Shown: positions 8,781-18,790 of the stretch, in pieces
Layout of the letters: each line of letters opens with the position of its first letter
Numbering within the stretch: the first letter of the stretch is position 1
Origin: Thalassospira xianhensis MCCC 1A02616
GTDB lineage: Bacteria; Pseudomonadota; Alphaproteobacteria; Rhodospirillales; Thalassospiraceae
Assembly (NCBI RefSeq): GCF_003326475.1
Contig: NZ_JPWA01000003.1
Coordinates: 169,264-233,263, forward strand
Length of the DNA: 64,000 nucleotides
Direction of reading: 5' to 3'
Made by a program: the position numbers and the translations under genes
Notes under the pieces: generated by a model
What the model saw: only the letters and a program-made list of their open reading frames with translations
Database searches by the model: none
Told to the model about the DNA's origin: nothing

Positions 8781-9599
8781 TTGTCGTTTACCGATTACAT
8801 CAAAAAGATGCTTACCGGTCAGTTGCGTAGCAATTCCCATAGCGCAGATCACACCGCATCGCAAACGCCATCCGGGGCCATTGAAAAAACCGGTCCGACG
8901 CTTTTGGCAATCGATACTGCGTCAACATCGCTTTCAACCGCCGTTCTGATAAATGGCGTAGTCAAGGGCGAGCTTTACGAAGACATGGAACGCGGTCAGG
9001 CCGAAAACCTGATGGGTTTCATTGCCAAAAGTCTGGATCAGGCGGGTATCGCCTTTGATGAAGTAGATGGCATTGCGGTGACCGTCGGACCTGGTGCCTT
9101 CACCGGTATGCGGATCGGGCTTGCCACAGCACGTGCGCTCGGCCTTGCGCGTAAAATTCCGGTGGTCGGTGTCAGTTCGCTTGAGGCGGTGGCTTATGGG
9201 GTTTCCGAACGCGATCAGCAGGGACGCAATATTCTGGTTGCACTCGACAGCAAGCGGAACGAGATTTTCGCGCAGGCTTTTGATGGGAAGAAATGTCCGC
9301 TCAGTGCGCCGGAATGTGTTGCACCCCGACAGGCTCTGATGATGGCCCCACCGGGCGATACGCTTCTGGCCGGCGATGCTACCCCACGCCTTTTGACTGC
9401 GGCTGCCCACGCGCCGGATGCGTTTTATGATTGCACGGCGCCGGGGCTACCGCGAGCCGGGAATGTGGCGCGGATTGCAGCGGCGCGCTGGGGAACGAAT
9501 GAAAACCTGCCGCCTGTGCCAATGTATCTGCGTGCACCCGATGCGCGCCGTATCGAGGATCAGGGACCGGCAAAAAACAGACCGGCAGACGAAGGATGA
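8781..9599 (+). CDS. tsaB: tRNA t6A modification protein TsaB
   Basis: TsaB is the non-catalytic partner of TsaD in making N6-threonylcarbamoyl-adenosine at tRNA position 37. Seen: LLAIDTASTSLSTAVL at about residues 42-57, and VGPGAFTGMRIGLATARAL, the two signatures of the YeaZ/TsaB fold. About 40 residues precede the usual N-terminus. TTG 8781 has GGAGG ten bases upstream; ATG 8808 is an alternative without a clear site, and no ATG lies nearer to the conserved start. It overlaps rimI by four bases, a common pairing in bacteria. Confidence 0.85.
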   Translation: MSFTDYIKKMLTGQLRSNSHSADHTASQTPSGAIEKTGPTLLAIDTASTSLSTAVLINGVVKGELYEDMERGQAENLMGFIAKSLDQAGIAFDEVDGIAVTVGPGAFTGMRIGLATARALGLARKIPVVGVSSLEAVAYGVSERDQQGRNILVALDSKRNEIFAQAFDGKKCPLSAPECVAPRQALMMAPPGDTLLAGDATPRLLTAAAHAPDAFYDCTAPGLPRAGNVARIAAARWGTNENLPPVPMYLRAPDARRIEDQGPAKNRPADEG

Positions 9600-10135
9600 G
9601 TCATTCTTCCCGCCAGCCGGAACCTGTGGACAGGATTGAAATCGTCCCCTTGACGGCGGCGTTTTGTACTGTTGCCAGTGCGCTTCATGCCGAAGGGTTC
9701 GAAGATCACGATCACTGGTCGGCGGACGAGATGATTGCGCTGCTTGATGTTCCCGGTGCTTTCGGATTTCTGGCCTTTGCACCGGGGAACGAGGCGGAGA
9801 ACCGGCTCGATACGCCGCTTGGTTTTATACAGATACAAGCGGTGCTGGACGAGGCGGAAATCAACACCATCGTAGTTGCCAAAGAAGCCCGCAAACGCGG
9901 TGTCGCCAGAAAGCTGCTGTTTGCGGTTTTTGAGCGATTGTGTGCAGCCGGTGCCGGTCGTGTCCTGCTGGAGGTTGCCGAGGATAATGCATCGGCAATT
10001 GCACTTTATCGTCATTGCGGCTTTACCGAGATCGGGCGGCGTAAAAAATACTATCGCCGCAAGTCCGGCCGCGAGGTAGATGCGCTTGTTATGGAACGTG
10101 ATCTCGGAACTTGTGTTTTGGGCTGGAATGCTTGA
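9596..10135 (+). CDS. rimI: GNAT acetyltransferase, RimI type
   Basis: 179 residues, starting in an ATGA overlap with tsaB. RimI acetylates the N-terminal alanine of ribosomal protein S18. Seen: the acetyl-CoA-binding motif INTIVVAKEARKRGVARKLL (about residues 89-108), and EVAEDNASAIALYRHCGFTEIGRRKKYY, the C-terminal GNAT block characteristic of RimI. About 30 extra residues precede the standard domain. The tsaB-rimI order supports the assignment; other GNAT substrates cannot be excluded from sequence alone. Confidence 0.82.
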   Translation: MSHSSRQPEPVDRIEIVPLTAAFCTVASALHAEGFEDHDHWSADEMIALLDVPGAFGFLAFAPGNEAENRLDTPLGFIQIQAVLDEAEINTIVVAKEARKRGVARKLLFAVFERLCAAGAGRVLLEVAEDNASAIALYRHCGFTEIGRRKKYYRRKSGREVDALVMERDLGTCVLGWNA

Positions 10136-10239
10136 TGCAAGCTGGATGCATTCTATTTTGGTATATCCACATCAAATGTGTGGTTTTGGCTGCCAAGCTG
10201 TTATAGTCTAAGCATCGATGACGGCGTACCGGATCGGTT

Positions 10240-10485
10240 TCATCCCTTGCGGATGGTTAACCGATATGTTTCCGGGGCGTTGGCAAGTTCGACAATATCG
10301 ATGACTGTGTCGCCCATTTCGGTGACGGAACGCGGAACGTTTTTTAATGGTTCGCCTGCGCCCAGTGTGACCTCCAGAATCTGGCCCCGTGTCATGGTTT
10401 CGAGTTTCAGACGGGTGCGAACAAATGTCATCGGGCAGACATCGTTTGTGATGTCGATCTTATGGTCGGGCGTGGTGTCGTCCAT
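10240..10485 (-). CDS. TusA-family sulfurtransferase-like protein
   Basis: 81 residues, the size of TusA/SirA/YedF proteins. The catalytic-type cysteine is C17 in the CPMT motif (family consensus CPxP/T), followed by the helix VRTRLKLETMTRGQILEV. TusA proteins carry persulfide sulfur for tRNA thiolation, molybdenum cofactor and other pathways; which route applies here cannot be read from the sequence. GGAGA seven bases upstream supports the ATG at 10485. It is divergent from fur. Confidence 0.82.
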   Translation of the reverse strand: MDDTTPDHKIDITNDVCPMTFVRTRLKLETMTRGQILEVTLGAGEPLKNVPRSVTEMGDTVIDIVELANAPETYRLTIRKG

Positions 10486-10681
10486 ATGCTGTCTCCTGAT
10501 CGGGCACCGGAAACGTGAAGTAGCGTTTCATTGGACAGGAGGCAAGCCGGAGAGAACAAAATATCGCGATTTGTACCTTGCGATATGTGACAGTTTTCTC
10601 GATATTTAGCCCACATGAGAGCAAAAGCCTGGGAGCATCCTGGCTTGGGGACAGGCGGAACCGGAAACGAGAAACAAGACT

Positions 10682-11104
10682 ATGCTTGCAGAATCAACCA
10701 TCGAGCAGAAGTGCATCGACGCGGGTCTGAAAATGACCGGCCAACGCCGGGTAATTGCCCGAGTCCTGTCGGAATCAGAAGATCATCCCGATGTGGAGCT
10801 CGTTTATCGCCGGGCGACGGAAATTGACCCGAAGATTTCGATTGCGACAGTTTATCGGACCGTTCGCCTTTTTGAAGAGGCGGATATTCTCGAAAAACAC
10901 GATTTCGGCGATGGCCGTGCGCGTTACGAGGAACTCACCGAGGAACATCATGATCATCTGATCGACATGCGGTCGGGTAAGGTGATCGAATTTTCGAACG
11001 AAAAAATCGAAAAGCTTCAGGAAGAGATCGCCAAAGAGCTTGGTTTCAAGCTTGTCGGTCATCGTCTGGAGCTTTACGGCGTTCCGATGAAAGACGAAAA
11101 GTAA
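10682..11104 (+). CDS. fur: Ferric uptake regulator family protein (Fur/Mur)
   Basis: 140 residues. The N-terminal winged helix contains the recognition region ISIATVYRTVRLFEEADI, and the dimerisation domain has EEHHDHLIDMRSGKVIEF with the conserved HHDH metal ligands. There is no CxxC pair, so the structural zinc site of E. coli Fur is missing, as in many alphaproteobacterial Fur/Mur proteins. It may sense iron or manganese. It is the best candidate to bind the Fur-type boxes found at 21728, 23445 and 26328. A terminator follows at 11147-11175. Confidence 0.88.
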   Translation: MLAESTIEQKCIDAGLKMTGQRRVIARVLSESEDHPDVELVYRRATEIDPKISIATVYRTVRLFEEADILEKHDFGDGRARYEELTEEHHDHLIDMRSGKVIEFSNEKIEKLQEEIAKELGFKLVGHRLELYGVPMKDEK

Positions 11105-11146
11105 CCGATTTCTGACAAACCGGTTGCGAAAATCGCAGATTTCAAG

Positions 11147-11175
11147 CCACCCGCTCGACAAGAGCGGGTGGTTTT
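11147..11175 (+). terminator. Intrinsic terminator of fur
   Basis: CCACCCGCTC (11147-11156) pairs perfectly with GAGCGGGTGG (11162-11171) across a five-base loop, followed by TTTT. Confidence 0.85.
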
Positions 11176-11268
11176 CATATTCCTGTTACGCGTTCTTAAC
11201 AAAGCCTTCACTCGCCCCTGATGCGAAACTTGCGCAAAATCTGCGCAGATGAACGAAAGGGAGTTGCG

Positions 11269-12060
11269 ATGAGCGACGATCGACAGCAGCGGCTAGAGGT
11301 ACGCCTCGCCGAAACCGAGGACGAAATCCTCGCCAGTCAGAAACTGCGCTACAAGGTGTTCTATGAGGAGCGTGGAGCAAAGCCCAGTGCCGAAATGGCC
11401 GCGGCCGAGCTCGACTTTGACCACTACGATCCTTTGTGCGACCACCTGCTGGTAATCGATCACAATCGCGGTCAGGGAGCTGACGGTGTTGTCGGAACCT
11501 ATCGCCTGCTGCGTCAGTCGGTTGCCAATCAGCATGGTGGCTTTTACAGCGCCGATGAATATCATATCCAGTCGATGCTTGATGCCGCACAGGGCAATGG
11601 CGAGATCATGGAACTTGGTCGTTCCTGTGTTGAAGAAGCCTACCGCACGATGCCGACCCTTCAGCTTCTCTGGCAGGGCATTGCTGCTTATGTTTTCAAA
11701 TACGATATCAAGCTGATGTTTGGCTGTGCATCGTTCCATGGCACCGATCCGGATGCCTTTGGTGATGTTCTGACCTATCTGCATCACAACCATCTGGCAC
11801 CCGAAGAAATGCGCCCGCGTGCGGTCGAAGGCCGGTACGAACCAATGGCGCGTACGACCATTGATGCAATCGACGCCCGCCAGGCGCTTCGCGATCTGCC
11901 GCCATTGATCAAGGGCTATCTGCGATTGGGTGGTTTCGTTGGTGACGGTGCGGTGATTGATCATCAGTTCAATACCACTGACATCTGCATTGTGTTACCG
12001 ACGGAAAAGGTAACGGATCGTTACTACAAGCATTATGAGCGGACCGCGAGGGTATCGTGA
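11269..12060 (+). CDS. olsB: L-ornithine N-alpha-acyltransferase (OlsB-like)
   Basis: 263 residues. It transfers a 3-hydroxy fatty acid from ACP to ornithine, giving lyso-ornithine lipid. Seen: LRYKVFYEERGA (about residue 27), DHLLVID, VGTYRLLR and IMELGRSCV, the blocks of the GNAT-like OlsB family (COG3176). ATG 11269 has AAAGGGAG five bases upstream and is preferred to ATG 11221. It overlaps the OlsA-like gene by four bases, so the pair can make ornithine lipids, phosphorus-free membrane lipids common in alphaproteobacteria. Confidence 0.85.
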   Translation: MSDDRQQRLEVRLAETEDEILASQKLRYKVFYEERGAKPSAEMAAAELDFDHYDPLCDHLLVIDHNRGQGADGVVGTYRLLRQSVANQHGGFYSADEYHIQSMLDAAQGNGEIMELGRSCVEEAYRTMPTLQLLWQGIAAYVFKYDIKLMFGCASFHGTDPDAFGDVLTYLHHNHLAPEEMRPRAVEGRYEPMARTTIDAIDARQALRDLPPLIKGYLRLGGFVGDGAVIDHQFNTTDICIVLPTEKVTDRYYKHYERTARVS

Positions 12061-12959
12061 ACTGTTATGCGTGTGCAGCCATCCGGCTGTTGGCCTATGC
12101 CCTGCTGACTTTGATCCTGATCCCGGTTCAGGTGATGGCGATTGCATTTCGACTGCGATTGGCTGATGACCTGCCGCGGGTTTATCATGCACTTTGCCTG
12201 AAAATCCTGCACATCGAGCTTCGGATTTCCGGGGCAGAGTTGATGGACGGGCCGGGTGTGATTGTGGCCAATCACGCATCCTATCTTGATATTCCGGTTC
12301 TGGGGGCCTTGGTTCGCGGCAGTTTCATTGCCAAGACCGAGGTCGCCAGCTGGCCGGTTTTCGGAACACTTGCCAAGTTGCAACGATCCACCTTTGTCGA
12401 ACGTCGCCCGGTTCGTGCACGCGAACAGAATGACCAGATTTCCCAGCGCCTTGCCGACGGGCACAAACTGATCCTGTTCCCGGAAGGCACCAGCAACGAC
12501 GGTAACCGTGTACTACCGTTCAAATCGACCCTGTTTGGTGTTGCCGAACGTACCATGCCTGATGGGTCGCAGGTAAAAGTCCAACCGGTTTCGATTGCCG
12601 CCACCCGTCTTGACGGTGCGCCGATCGGGCGAGATTTGCGGGCATTCTATTCTTGGTATGGGGATATGGACTTGGCGCCGCATTTGTGGCAGTTTCTGGC
12701 GCTTGGCAAAGTAACGGTTGAGCTGGTTGTTCATCCGCCTGTGACGCTGGCAGATGCCGGGTCGCGCAAGGAACTTGCCCGGATGTGTGAAACAGCTGTT
12801 GCGCGTGGACATCACGCAGCACTGACCGGCATGCATCAGGGTGTTCCGGTTCCGCTGATTGATAATGGGCGTTCGGATGACCTGATCGGTTTTTCGCCGC
12901 TGGCCATTGTTTCCGAAGACTTTCGTTTGTTCGGACCTGATCGTCAGTTCGGTTCCTGA
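12057..12959 (+). CDS. olsA: 1-acyl-glycerol-3-phosphate/lyso-ornithine lipid acyltransferase (PlsC/OlsA-like)
   Basis: 300 residues, starting with GTG in a GTGA overlap with olsB. The N-terminal hydrophobic segment (residues 7-30) anchors it in the inner membrane. Catalytic motif I is NHASYLD (H73, D78) and motif III is FPEGTSNDG near residue 141. Coupling to OlsB favours O-acylation of lyso-ornithine lipid, although PlsC activity on lysophosphatidic acid is equally possible for this fold. Confidence 0.83.
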   Translation: MNCYACAAIRLLAYALLTLILIPVQVMAIAFRLRLADDLPRVYHALCLKILHIELRISGAELMDGPGVIVANHASYLDIPVLGALVRGSFIAKTEVASWPVFGTLAKLQRSTFVERRPVRAREQNDQISQRLADGHKLILFPEGTSNDGNRVLPFKSTLFGVAERTMPDGSQVKVQPVSIAATRLDGAPIGRDLRAFYSWYGDMDLAPHLWQFLALGKVTVELVVHPPVTLADAGSRKELARMCETAVARGHHAALTGMHQGVPVPLIDNGRSDDLIGFSPLAIVSEDFRLFGPDRQFGS

Positions 12960-13096
12960 CCGTTTTGCCATATAATCGGGTTGTGTGAATTGGGTTTCAT
13001 GTAACCGGAATTTCAGATATCGAAGATGTCCGGTCTGCGGTGTGAGCTTTCGCACCGCTTTTCGGCGTATTCGGGAAAGCAAAAACGGATCCAGAA

Positions 13097-14488
13097 GTGA
13101 GCGTGACGAAGAAGCTTTTTGTAAAAACCTATGGCTGTCAGATGAATGTTTATGACAGTCAGCGCATGCAGGATGTATTGGCGCCGCTGGGCTACCAGCC
13201 GGTCGACGACGCCGCAGGTGCGGATATGGTTATCCTCAATACCTGCCACATCCGCGAAAAGGCGGCTGAAAAGGTCTTTTCCGATCTGGGTCGTATCCGC
13301 AAACACAAAAAAGCCAAGGAAGCGAACGGAACTGACAAGATGATTGTCGCCGTTGCCGGTTGTGTTGCGCAGGCCGAAGGTGCCGAATTGATGCGTCGCG
13401 AGCCGATGGTTGATATGGTGTTCGGGCCACAAACCTATCATCGTTTGCCGGAAATGGTGGCACGCGCCAATCGTGCTATCGGGCGTGATCGCATCATCGA
13501 TACCGATTTCCCGGCCGAGGAAAAGTTCGATCATCTGCCCCAGCAGGTTTCAAGGCAGGGTTATTCAGCCTTTCTGGCTATTCAGGAAGGATGCGATAAA
13601 TTCTGCACCTTCTGTGTTGTGCCTTATACGCGCGGTGCGGAATATTCCCGGTCGGGCATGGATGTCGTCAATGAAGCCCGACAGCTTGTTGGCAAGGGCA
13701 CGCGCGAAATCACCCTTCTGGGGCAGAACGTCAATGCCTATCATGGCGAAGCCCCGAATGGTGGTGAGTGGACGCTTGGCCGTCTGTTACGCGAACTGTC
13801 CGAGATCGATGGACTGGATCGCATCCGTTACACCACCTCGCACCCGCGCGATGTTGATGATGATCTGATTGCTGCCCATCGTGACCTGCCAAAACTTATG
13901 CCGTTTCTGCATCTTCCCGTTCAGGCGGGATCGGATCGCGTGTTGCAGGCGATGAACCGCAAACATGATGGCGCGTTTTATCGCGAAATCGTTGCTAAAC
14001 TCAAAGACGCCTGCCCCGATCTTGCGCTGTCGTCCGATTTCATCGTGGGTTTCCCCGGAGAATCCGACAAGGATTTCGAGGACACGATGCAAATGGTGCG
14101 CGATATCACCTTCATTCAGGCGTTCAGCTTTAAATATAGTCCACGTCCCGGTACCCCGGCATCGGCAATGGAATTGCAGGTTCCCGAACCGGTAAAGACC
14201 GAACGTATCATGCGTTTGCAGGCGCTTCTGGCCGAGCAGCAGCTTGAATTCAACCGTAACTGCCTTGGCAAGGAAATGGATGTCCTGCTGGAACGTTACG
14301 GCAAACTAGAAGGACAGCTTGTCGGAAAAAGCCCCTATATGCAGCCGGTTCATGTCAGCGGTTTGCCAGAATCCGCATTGGGACAGATCGTAAGGTTGAA
14401 AATCACCGAAGCGCTGCCTAATTCCCTTGGCGGTGAACTGGTCGATGCCCCGGTTCAAAACCGGGATTCTGAAAGGAAAATTGCGTGA
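13097..14488 (+). CDS. miaB: tRNA-2-methylthio-N6-dimethylallyladenosine synthase MiaB
   Basis: 463 residues, from GTG 13097. It is a radical-SAM methylthiotransferase acting on i6A37 of tRNA. The N-terminal domain has the three cluster cysteines in [17 protein letters not shown] and AGCVAQAEG; the radical-SAM motif is [17 protein letters not shown]; the C-terminal TRAM domain holds [20 protein letters not shown]. It is the first gene of a tightly overlapping run, miaB-phoH-ybeY-corC-lnt. Confidence 0.95.
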   Translation: MSVTKKLFVKTYGCQMNVYDSQRMQDVLAPLGYQPVDDAAGADMVILNTCHIREKAAEKVFSDLGRIRKHKKAKEANGTDKMIVAVAGCVAQAEGAELMRREPMVDMVFGPQTYHRLPEMVARANRAIGRDRIIDTDFPAEEKFDHLPQQVSRQGYSAFLAIQEGCDKFCTFCVVPYTRGAEYSRSGMDVVNEARQLVGKGTREITLLGQNVNAYHGEAPNGGEWTLGRLLRELSEIDGLDRIRYTTSHPRDVDDDLIAAHRDLPKLMPFLHLPVQAGSDRVLQAMNRKHDGAFYREIVAKLKDACPDLALSSDFIVGFPGESDKDFEDTMQMVRDITFIQAFSFKYSPRPGTPASAMELQVPEPVKTERIMRLQALLAEQQLEFNRNCLGKEMDVLLERYGKLEGQLVGKSPYMQPVHVSGLPESALGQIVRLKITEALPNSLGGELVDAPVQNRDSERKIA

Positions 14489-15579
14489 CTGCCACCTCAG
14501 CCAAGGCAAAAAACACGGCAAAAGCCAAGTCTTCGACCAAAGATACCGATCAGATTGAATTTGCAGACAATGCACTTGCTCAGCTTCTATATGGGCCACA
14601 AGCCGAAAATCTGACCCGCCTTTCCGAAGGTACCGGTGTTCAGGTTTCCAGTCGTGGATCGGTTGTGACCCTCGCCGGGCAAGGCCCCAAAGTTGCCCAA
14701 GCCAAAAAGGTTCTGGGTCAGCTTTATGCGCGCTTGCGCGACAAGGAAATAGATCATGTCGATGTCGAAACGGTTGATGGTGCCATCCGTTTGTCCGAAC
14801 CCGACGAAGCTGATCCCTGGACCGGGCAGACCAAGGATATGTTTGGTGGATCACGTCTGACCATCCAGACCAAGAAGCGCCGGATTTCGCCGCGATCCAA
14901 ACGCCAGAAGAATTATGTCGAGGCGATGCTTGATCACGAACTGGTCTTTGGCATTGGCCCGGCCGGTACCGGTAAAACCTATCTGGCGGTCGCAATGGCG
15001 GTCCAGTCGCTTATTCAGGGACAGGTTGACCGTATCGTTCTGTCACGTCCGGCGGTCGAGGCTGGCGAACGGCTTGGCTTCTTGCCGGGGGATCTGAAGG
15101 ACAAGGTCGATCCTTATCTGCGCCCACTTTATGATGCGCTGCATGATACTCTTCCGGGGGACGTCGTGATCAAGCGGATGGAAAGCGGCGAGATCGAAGT
15201 TGCCCCGCTTGCCTTCATGCGCGGCCGTACGCTTGCGCATGCCTTTGTCATTCTGGACGAGGCACAGAATACGACGGCGATGCAGATGAAAATGTTTCTG
15301 ACTCGTCTTGGCGAAGGATCGCGGATGGTGGTGACGGGTGACCTGACCCAGGTCGATTTGCCCGATGGTACCAAATCCGGCCTTCGGGATGCGCTTGAAA
15401 CCATAGCGGATGTCAAAGGGGTTGCGACGATCAAGTTTGATCAGCGTGACGTTGTTCGGCACGCGCTTGTCACCAAAATTGTTCAGGCCTATGACGCGGC
15501 TGATGCCTTGCGGGATCGCCTTAAAAAAGGCTATCGCGGGATCAAGGAAGAAAGTCAGGGTGATGACCGCACCGCTTGA
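14485..15579 (+). CDS. PhoH-like ATPase (PhoL/YbeZ)
   Basis: 364 residues, GTG start overlapping miaB by four bases. The N-terminal KH-like part ([17 protein letters not shown]) is followed by the PhoH ATPase domain with Walker [16 protein letters not shown] near residue 155 and Walker [12 protein letters not shown]. It is predicted to be an RNA-binding NTPase that works with the endoribonuclease YbeY, whose gene overlaps it by 17 bases. Confidence 0.92.
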   Translation: MTATSAKAKNTAKAKSSTKDTDQIEFADNALAQLLYGPQAENLTRLSEGTGVQVSSRGSVVTLAGQGPKVAQAKKVLGQLYARLRDKEIDHVDVETVDGAIRLSEPDEADPWTGQTKDMFGGSRLTIQTKKRRISPRSKRQKNYVEAMLDHELVFGIGPAGTGKTYLAVAMAVQSLIQGQVDRIVLSRPAVEAGERLGFLPGDLKDKVDPYLRPLYDALHDTLPGDVVIKRMESGEIEVAPLAFMRGRTLAHAFVILDEAQNTTAMQMKMFLTRLGEGSRMVVTGDLTQVDLPDGTKSGLRDALETIADVKGVATIKFDQRDVVRHALVTKIVQAYDAADALRDRLKKGYRGIKEESQGDDRTA

Positions 15580-16165
15580 TCTGGACCTAGATGTTGAAGC
15601 CGGCAATTGGGCCAAGGCCGAGATTGATGCGATTGAAAACGCTGTGCGTGCGGCTCTTGATGGGGCTGCGCATGATGGTGCACTTTGGGAAGAAGATGCC
15701 ATTCCAACCGATGGAACACTTGACGAAGGGGATGGCGCATCGCTTCTGAGCATTGCACCGGTGGTCGAAGTTGGTGTTCGGCTGTCCGACGATGCATCGG
15801 TCCGGATATTGAACCGCGATTATCGCGGCAAGGACAACCCGACCAATGTTTTATCGTTTGCAGCGCTTGAAAATACGGATGATGCAGCAGATTTCATGAT
15901 GTCGCCTGAGATGCCCCTGATGCTGGGCGATATCGTCATTGCACGTGAAACATGCCAACGCGAAGCCGTTGAACAGAACAAGACACTGATAAATCATCTT
16001 GTTCATCTGACGGTGCATGGCACGCTGCATCTTGTCGGCTATGATCATATGGTTGATGATGAAGCCGAAGAGATGGAAGAACTTGAGCGGCAAATTCTTG
16101 CCGGACTGGGGATTGATGATCCCTATGAACCGATCGAAGATCAAGATATCGAAACAGGACAATGA
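15563..16165 (+). CDS. ybeY: Endoribonuclease YbeY
   Basis: 200 residues from ATG 15563, inside the end of the phoH-like gene. It is a zinc-dependent single-strand endoribonuclease involved in 16S rRNA 3'-end maturation and ribosome quality control. Zinc ligands are in HGTLHLVGYDH (the family H-x3-H-x5-H pattern), preceded by DYRGKDNPTNVLSFA. An acidic insert near residues 28-50 lengthens the N-terminal region compared with short bacterial YbeY proteins. Confidence 0.93.
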   Translation: MTAPLDLDLDVEAGNWAKAEIDAIENAVRAALDGAAHDGALWEEDAIPTDGTLDEGDGASLLSIAPVVEVGVRLSDDASVRILNRDYRGKDNPTNVLSFAALENTDDAADFMMSPEMPLMLGDIVIARETCQREAVEQNKTLINHLVHLTVHGTLHLVGYDHMVDDEAEEMEELERQILAGLGIDDPYEPIEDQDIETGQ

Positions 16166-17142
16166 ACGAGAATAGTCAGCGCGACGACGACCAAGAGAGT
16201 ACGAGCCCTCGCCAGGGCGGGGAGAATGGTCAGGATTCCGATAACGGATCCTTGTGGGGAAATGTCGCATCGGCATTAGGCCTTAAGCGCGGCAAGCCAA
16301 GGAATGGCGAGGCATCGCTTTCCGACACACTTGAAGAACTTGCCGAGCGCAGTGAAGAAGATGACGAGCCCGTCTCGCTTCACGAACGGTCACTTTTTGA
16401 AAATATCATCGCACTCCGCGATATGACGGCCGAGGATGTCATGATTCCGCGGGCCGATATCGTTGCGGTCGAAAAAAGCATCACGCTTGACGAGCTTGTT
16501 GACGTGATGGTGAAAAAAGCTCATTCACGCCTACCTGTTTATGGCGAGTCCCTCGATGAAATTGCCGGTATGGTTCATATCAAGGATGTGCTGGGCTGTG
16601 TCGCTGCCGGCAAGGAATTCAAGCTACAATCCCTTTTGCGTCGGGTGTTGTTCGTATCGCCCGCCATTCGGGTGCTTGATCTTCTGTCCGAAATGCGTTT
16701 GTCGCGAACGCATATGGCATTGGTCGTCGACGAGTTTGGCGGCATTGACGGGCTGATCACGATCGAGGATCTGGTCGAGGAAATTGTCGGCGAAATTGAC
16801 GACGAGCACGACATTGACCAGACACCAAAGCTGATTCGCCTTTCGGATGGCTGCTATATTGCCGATGCGCGTTACGAGGTCGAGGACCTGGAGGAAAAGC
16901 TGGGCTTTGGCCTGCTGGACGAGGATGAGGACGAAGATATCGATACGCTGGGCGGACTGGTCTTTTCGCTGGCGGGGCGTGTTCCCGCCCGAGGCGAACT
17001 GATCGAGCATCCGACCGGTATCCAGTTCGAGGTTCTTGATGCCGATCCACGCCGTATCCGGCGCTTGCGCATTCACCTGATCCGTACGGAACCGGCAGCG
17101 ATCAGTGACGAAAGTTCCAAACAGGGCTCATCCAATGATTGA
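16162..17142 (+). CDS. CorC/HlyC-family CBS-domain protein
   Basis: 326 residues, ATGA overlap with ybeY. Two CBS domains are present (MIPRADIVAVEKSITLDELVDV and the region ending LVVDEFGGIDGLITIEDLVEEIVGEI), then the CorC_HlyC transporter-associated domain (DTLGGLVFSLAGRVPARGELIEH). It lacks the membrane CNNM domain, so it matches the short CorC form implicated in magnesium/cobalt efflux. The N-terminal 50 residues are acidic and low-complexity. It overlaps lnt by eight bases. Confidence 0.88.
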   Translation: MNENSQRDDDQESTSPRQGGENGQDSDNGSLWGNVASALGLKRGKPRNGEASLSDTLEELAERSEEDDEPVSLHERSLFENIIALRDMTAEDVMIPRADIVAVEKSITLDELVDVMVKKAHSRLPVYGESLDEIAGMVHIKDVLGCVAAGKEFKLQSLLRRVLFVSPAIRVLDLLSEMRLSRTHMALVVDEFGGIDGLITIEDLVEEIVGEIDDEHDIDQTPKLIRLSDGCYIADARYEVEDLEEKLGFGLLDEDEDEDIDTLGGLVFSLAGRVPARGELIEHPTGIQFEVLDADPRRIRRLRIHLIRTEPAAISDESSKQGSSND

Positions 17143-18715
17143 TAGACTGGCGGCGCGTCTGGCCAACCTTTCGGGTTGGCGCAGGCGTTTTTTGTGGCTG
17201 GTGTCCGGGGCGGTTGCGGTATTGGCGTTGCCGCCTTTCTTCTTTTTACCGGCCCTTCCGATAGCTTTTGCCGTGCTGCTTTGGTCGCTTGACGGCGTTA
17301 AATGCAATAAAGGCGCACTTTCGGCGGGTTGGTGGTTCGGAACCGGGCATTTTGCTGCCGGTTTTTACTGGGTCAGTCACGCCTTTCTGGTCGAGCCGGA
17401 AATTTATGGCTGGATGATCCCATTTGTCTTGCTCGGACTGGGTGGCGGGCTTGCGATCTTTCCGATGGTTGCCGTTTGGGCGAGCTGGCGGCTGACGCGC
17501 GAGATTATCGGGCGTGCCGTGATGCTGGCAGCTTTGTGGGCGGTTGCTGAATTCCTTCGCGGTCATCTGATGACCGGTTTCCCATGGAACCTGCTGGCCC
17601 ATGTCTGGGCGGTCGATCCGGCTCCGATGCAATTTGCCTCAATCATCGGGGTTTATGGACTATCGGTGATCACTGGCCTGTTTGCGACTTTGCCTGCGAC
17701 TTTCGTTGCAGGACGTGCCGGGCGATTGACAGCTTTTGCGGGCATCATGATTGCAGTGCTGTTGTGGGGTGGTGGTGCGCTTCGCCTTGCTCTGGTGGGG
17801 CCAGCGGATGCCGAGGTTGCCGTTTCTGAAGATTTGCCTGTGGTGCAGGTCGTGCAGCCCAATATCCCGCAGCGTGAAAAGTGGGTACCGGAACTTCAGG
17901 ATCAGCATTTTGCAAAACTGCTGCGACTGTCGCGTCGCCCGGCCGATATGGCGCCGGACCGCAGACGTATCGTGATCTGGCCCGAAACGGCTGCGACATT
18001 TTTTGTCGAAGCCCAACCGGTACGCAGGTTGCAGATGGCGTCGGTTCTCGGACCTGATGATATTCTGGTTACCGGGGCTCCACGAACCTATCCGCGGGAT
18101 ACGGATGAATTCAAAGTTTGGAACGCAGTTCAGGTTCTTGACAGCACAGGAGAGATTGTTGCGAGTTTCGACAAGTTCCACCTCGTTCCGTTCGGCGAGT
18201 ATGTGCCGTTCCGCGACTGGATTCCGATCCCGAAACTGACCGCCGGGCGCACGGATTTTTCATCCGGAGATGGGCCACAGACACTTGATGTTAGAGGTTT
18301 TCCAAGTTTCTCGCCCCTGATTTGCTATGAGGTGATTTTCCCGGGTGCGGTTATTGAGAATTCCAATCAGCCCGACTGGTTGCTCAATGTTACCAATGAT
18401 GGCTGGTTTGGTAAAAGTGCCGGCCCATATCAGCATCTGGCAGCTGCTCGGTTTCGCAGTGTCGAAGAAGGGCGCCCGATGGTTCGGGCGGCCTATACCG
18501 GAGTATCGGCAATGTATGATGCATACGGGCGGGAACTGGCGACACTCCCCTTAAGTGCAGAGGGTGTCATGGTTCACCCCCTTTCGGGGGTGTATAACCA
18601 TACCACGGTATATTATTTGTGGCGCGATATTCTATTTTACGGTATTGTAACCTTTCTAGCCGTTCTCGTTTTGGGATATAGTAGGTTTTTCAAATCCCTT
18701 AAAGCGGCTGTGTGA
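17135..18715 (+). CDS. lnt: Apolipoprotein N-acyltransferase
   Basis: 526 residues. It is an inner-membrane enzyme that adds the third acyl chain to the N-terminal cysteine of lipoproteins. About six N-terminal helices (residues 17-225) precede a nitrilase-like domain with the catalytic triad E284 (IWPET), K347 (FDKFHLVPFGEYVP) and C397 (LICYEVIFPG). ATG 17135 lies inside the end of the corC-like gene; an upstream in-frame start would only add residues lying in that gene. Confidence 0.95.
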   Translation: MIDRLAARLANLSGWRRRFLWLVSGAVAVLALPPFFFLPALPIAFAVLLWSLDGVKCNKGALSAGWWFGTGHFAAGFYWVSHAFLVEPEIYGWMIPFVLLGLGGGLAIFPMVAVWASWRLTREIIGRAVMLAALWAVAEFLRGHLMTGFPWNLLAHVWAVDPAPMQFASIIGVYGLSVITGLFATLPATFVAGRAGRLTAFAGIMIAVLLWGGGALRLALVGPADAEVAVSEDLPVVQVVQPNIPQREKWVPELQDQHFAKLLRLSRRPADMAPDRRRIVIWPETAATFFVEAQPVRRLQMASVLGPDDILVTGAPRTYPRDTDEFKVWNAVQVLDSTGEIVASFDKFHLVPFGEYVPFRDWIPIPKLTAGRTDFSSGDGPQTLDVRGFPSFSPLICYEVIFPGAVIENSNQPDWLLNVTNDGWFGKSAGPYQHLAAARFRSVEEGRPMVRAAYTGVSAMYDAYGRELATLPLSAEGVMVHPLSGVYNHTTVYYLWRDILFYGIVTFLAVLVLGYSRFFKSLKAAV

Positions 18716-18790
18716 AGCACCGAACCGCTCCCTGATTGTCCCACCAAAAATAAGAGCGGGTAGGTCGGAGTGAGAGAAGGACAACACAAA

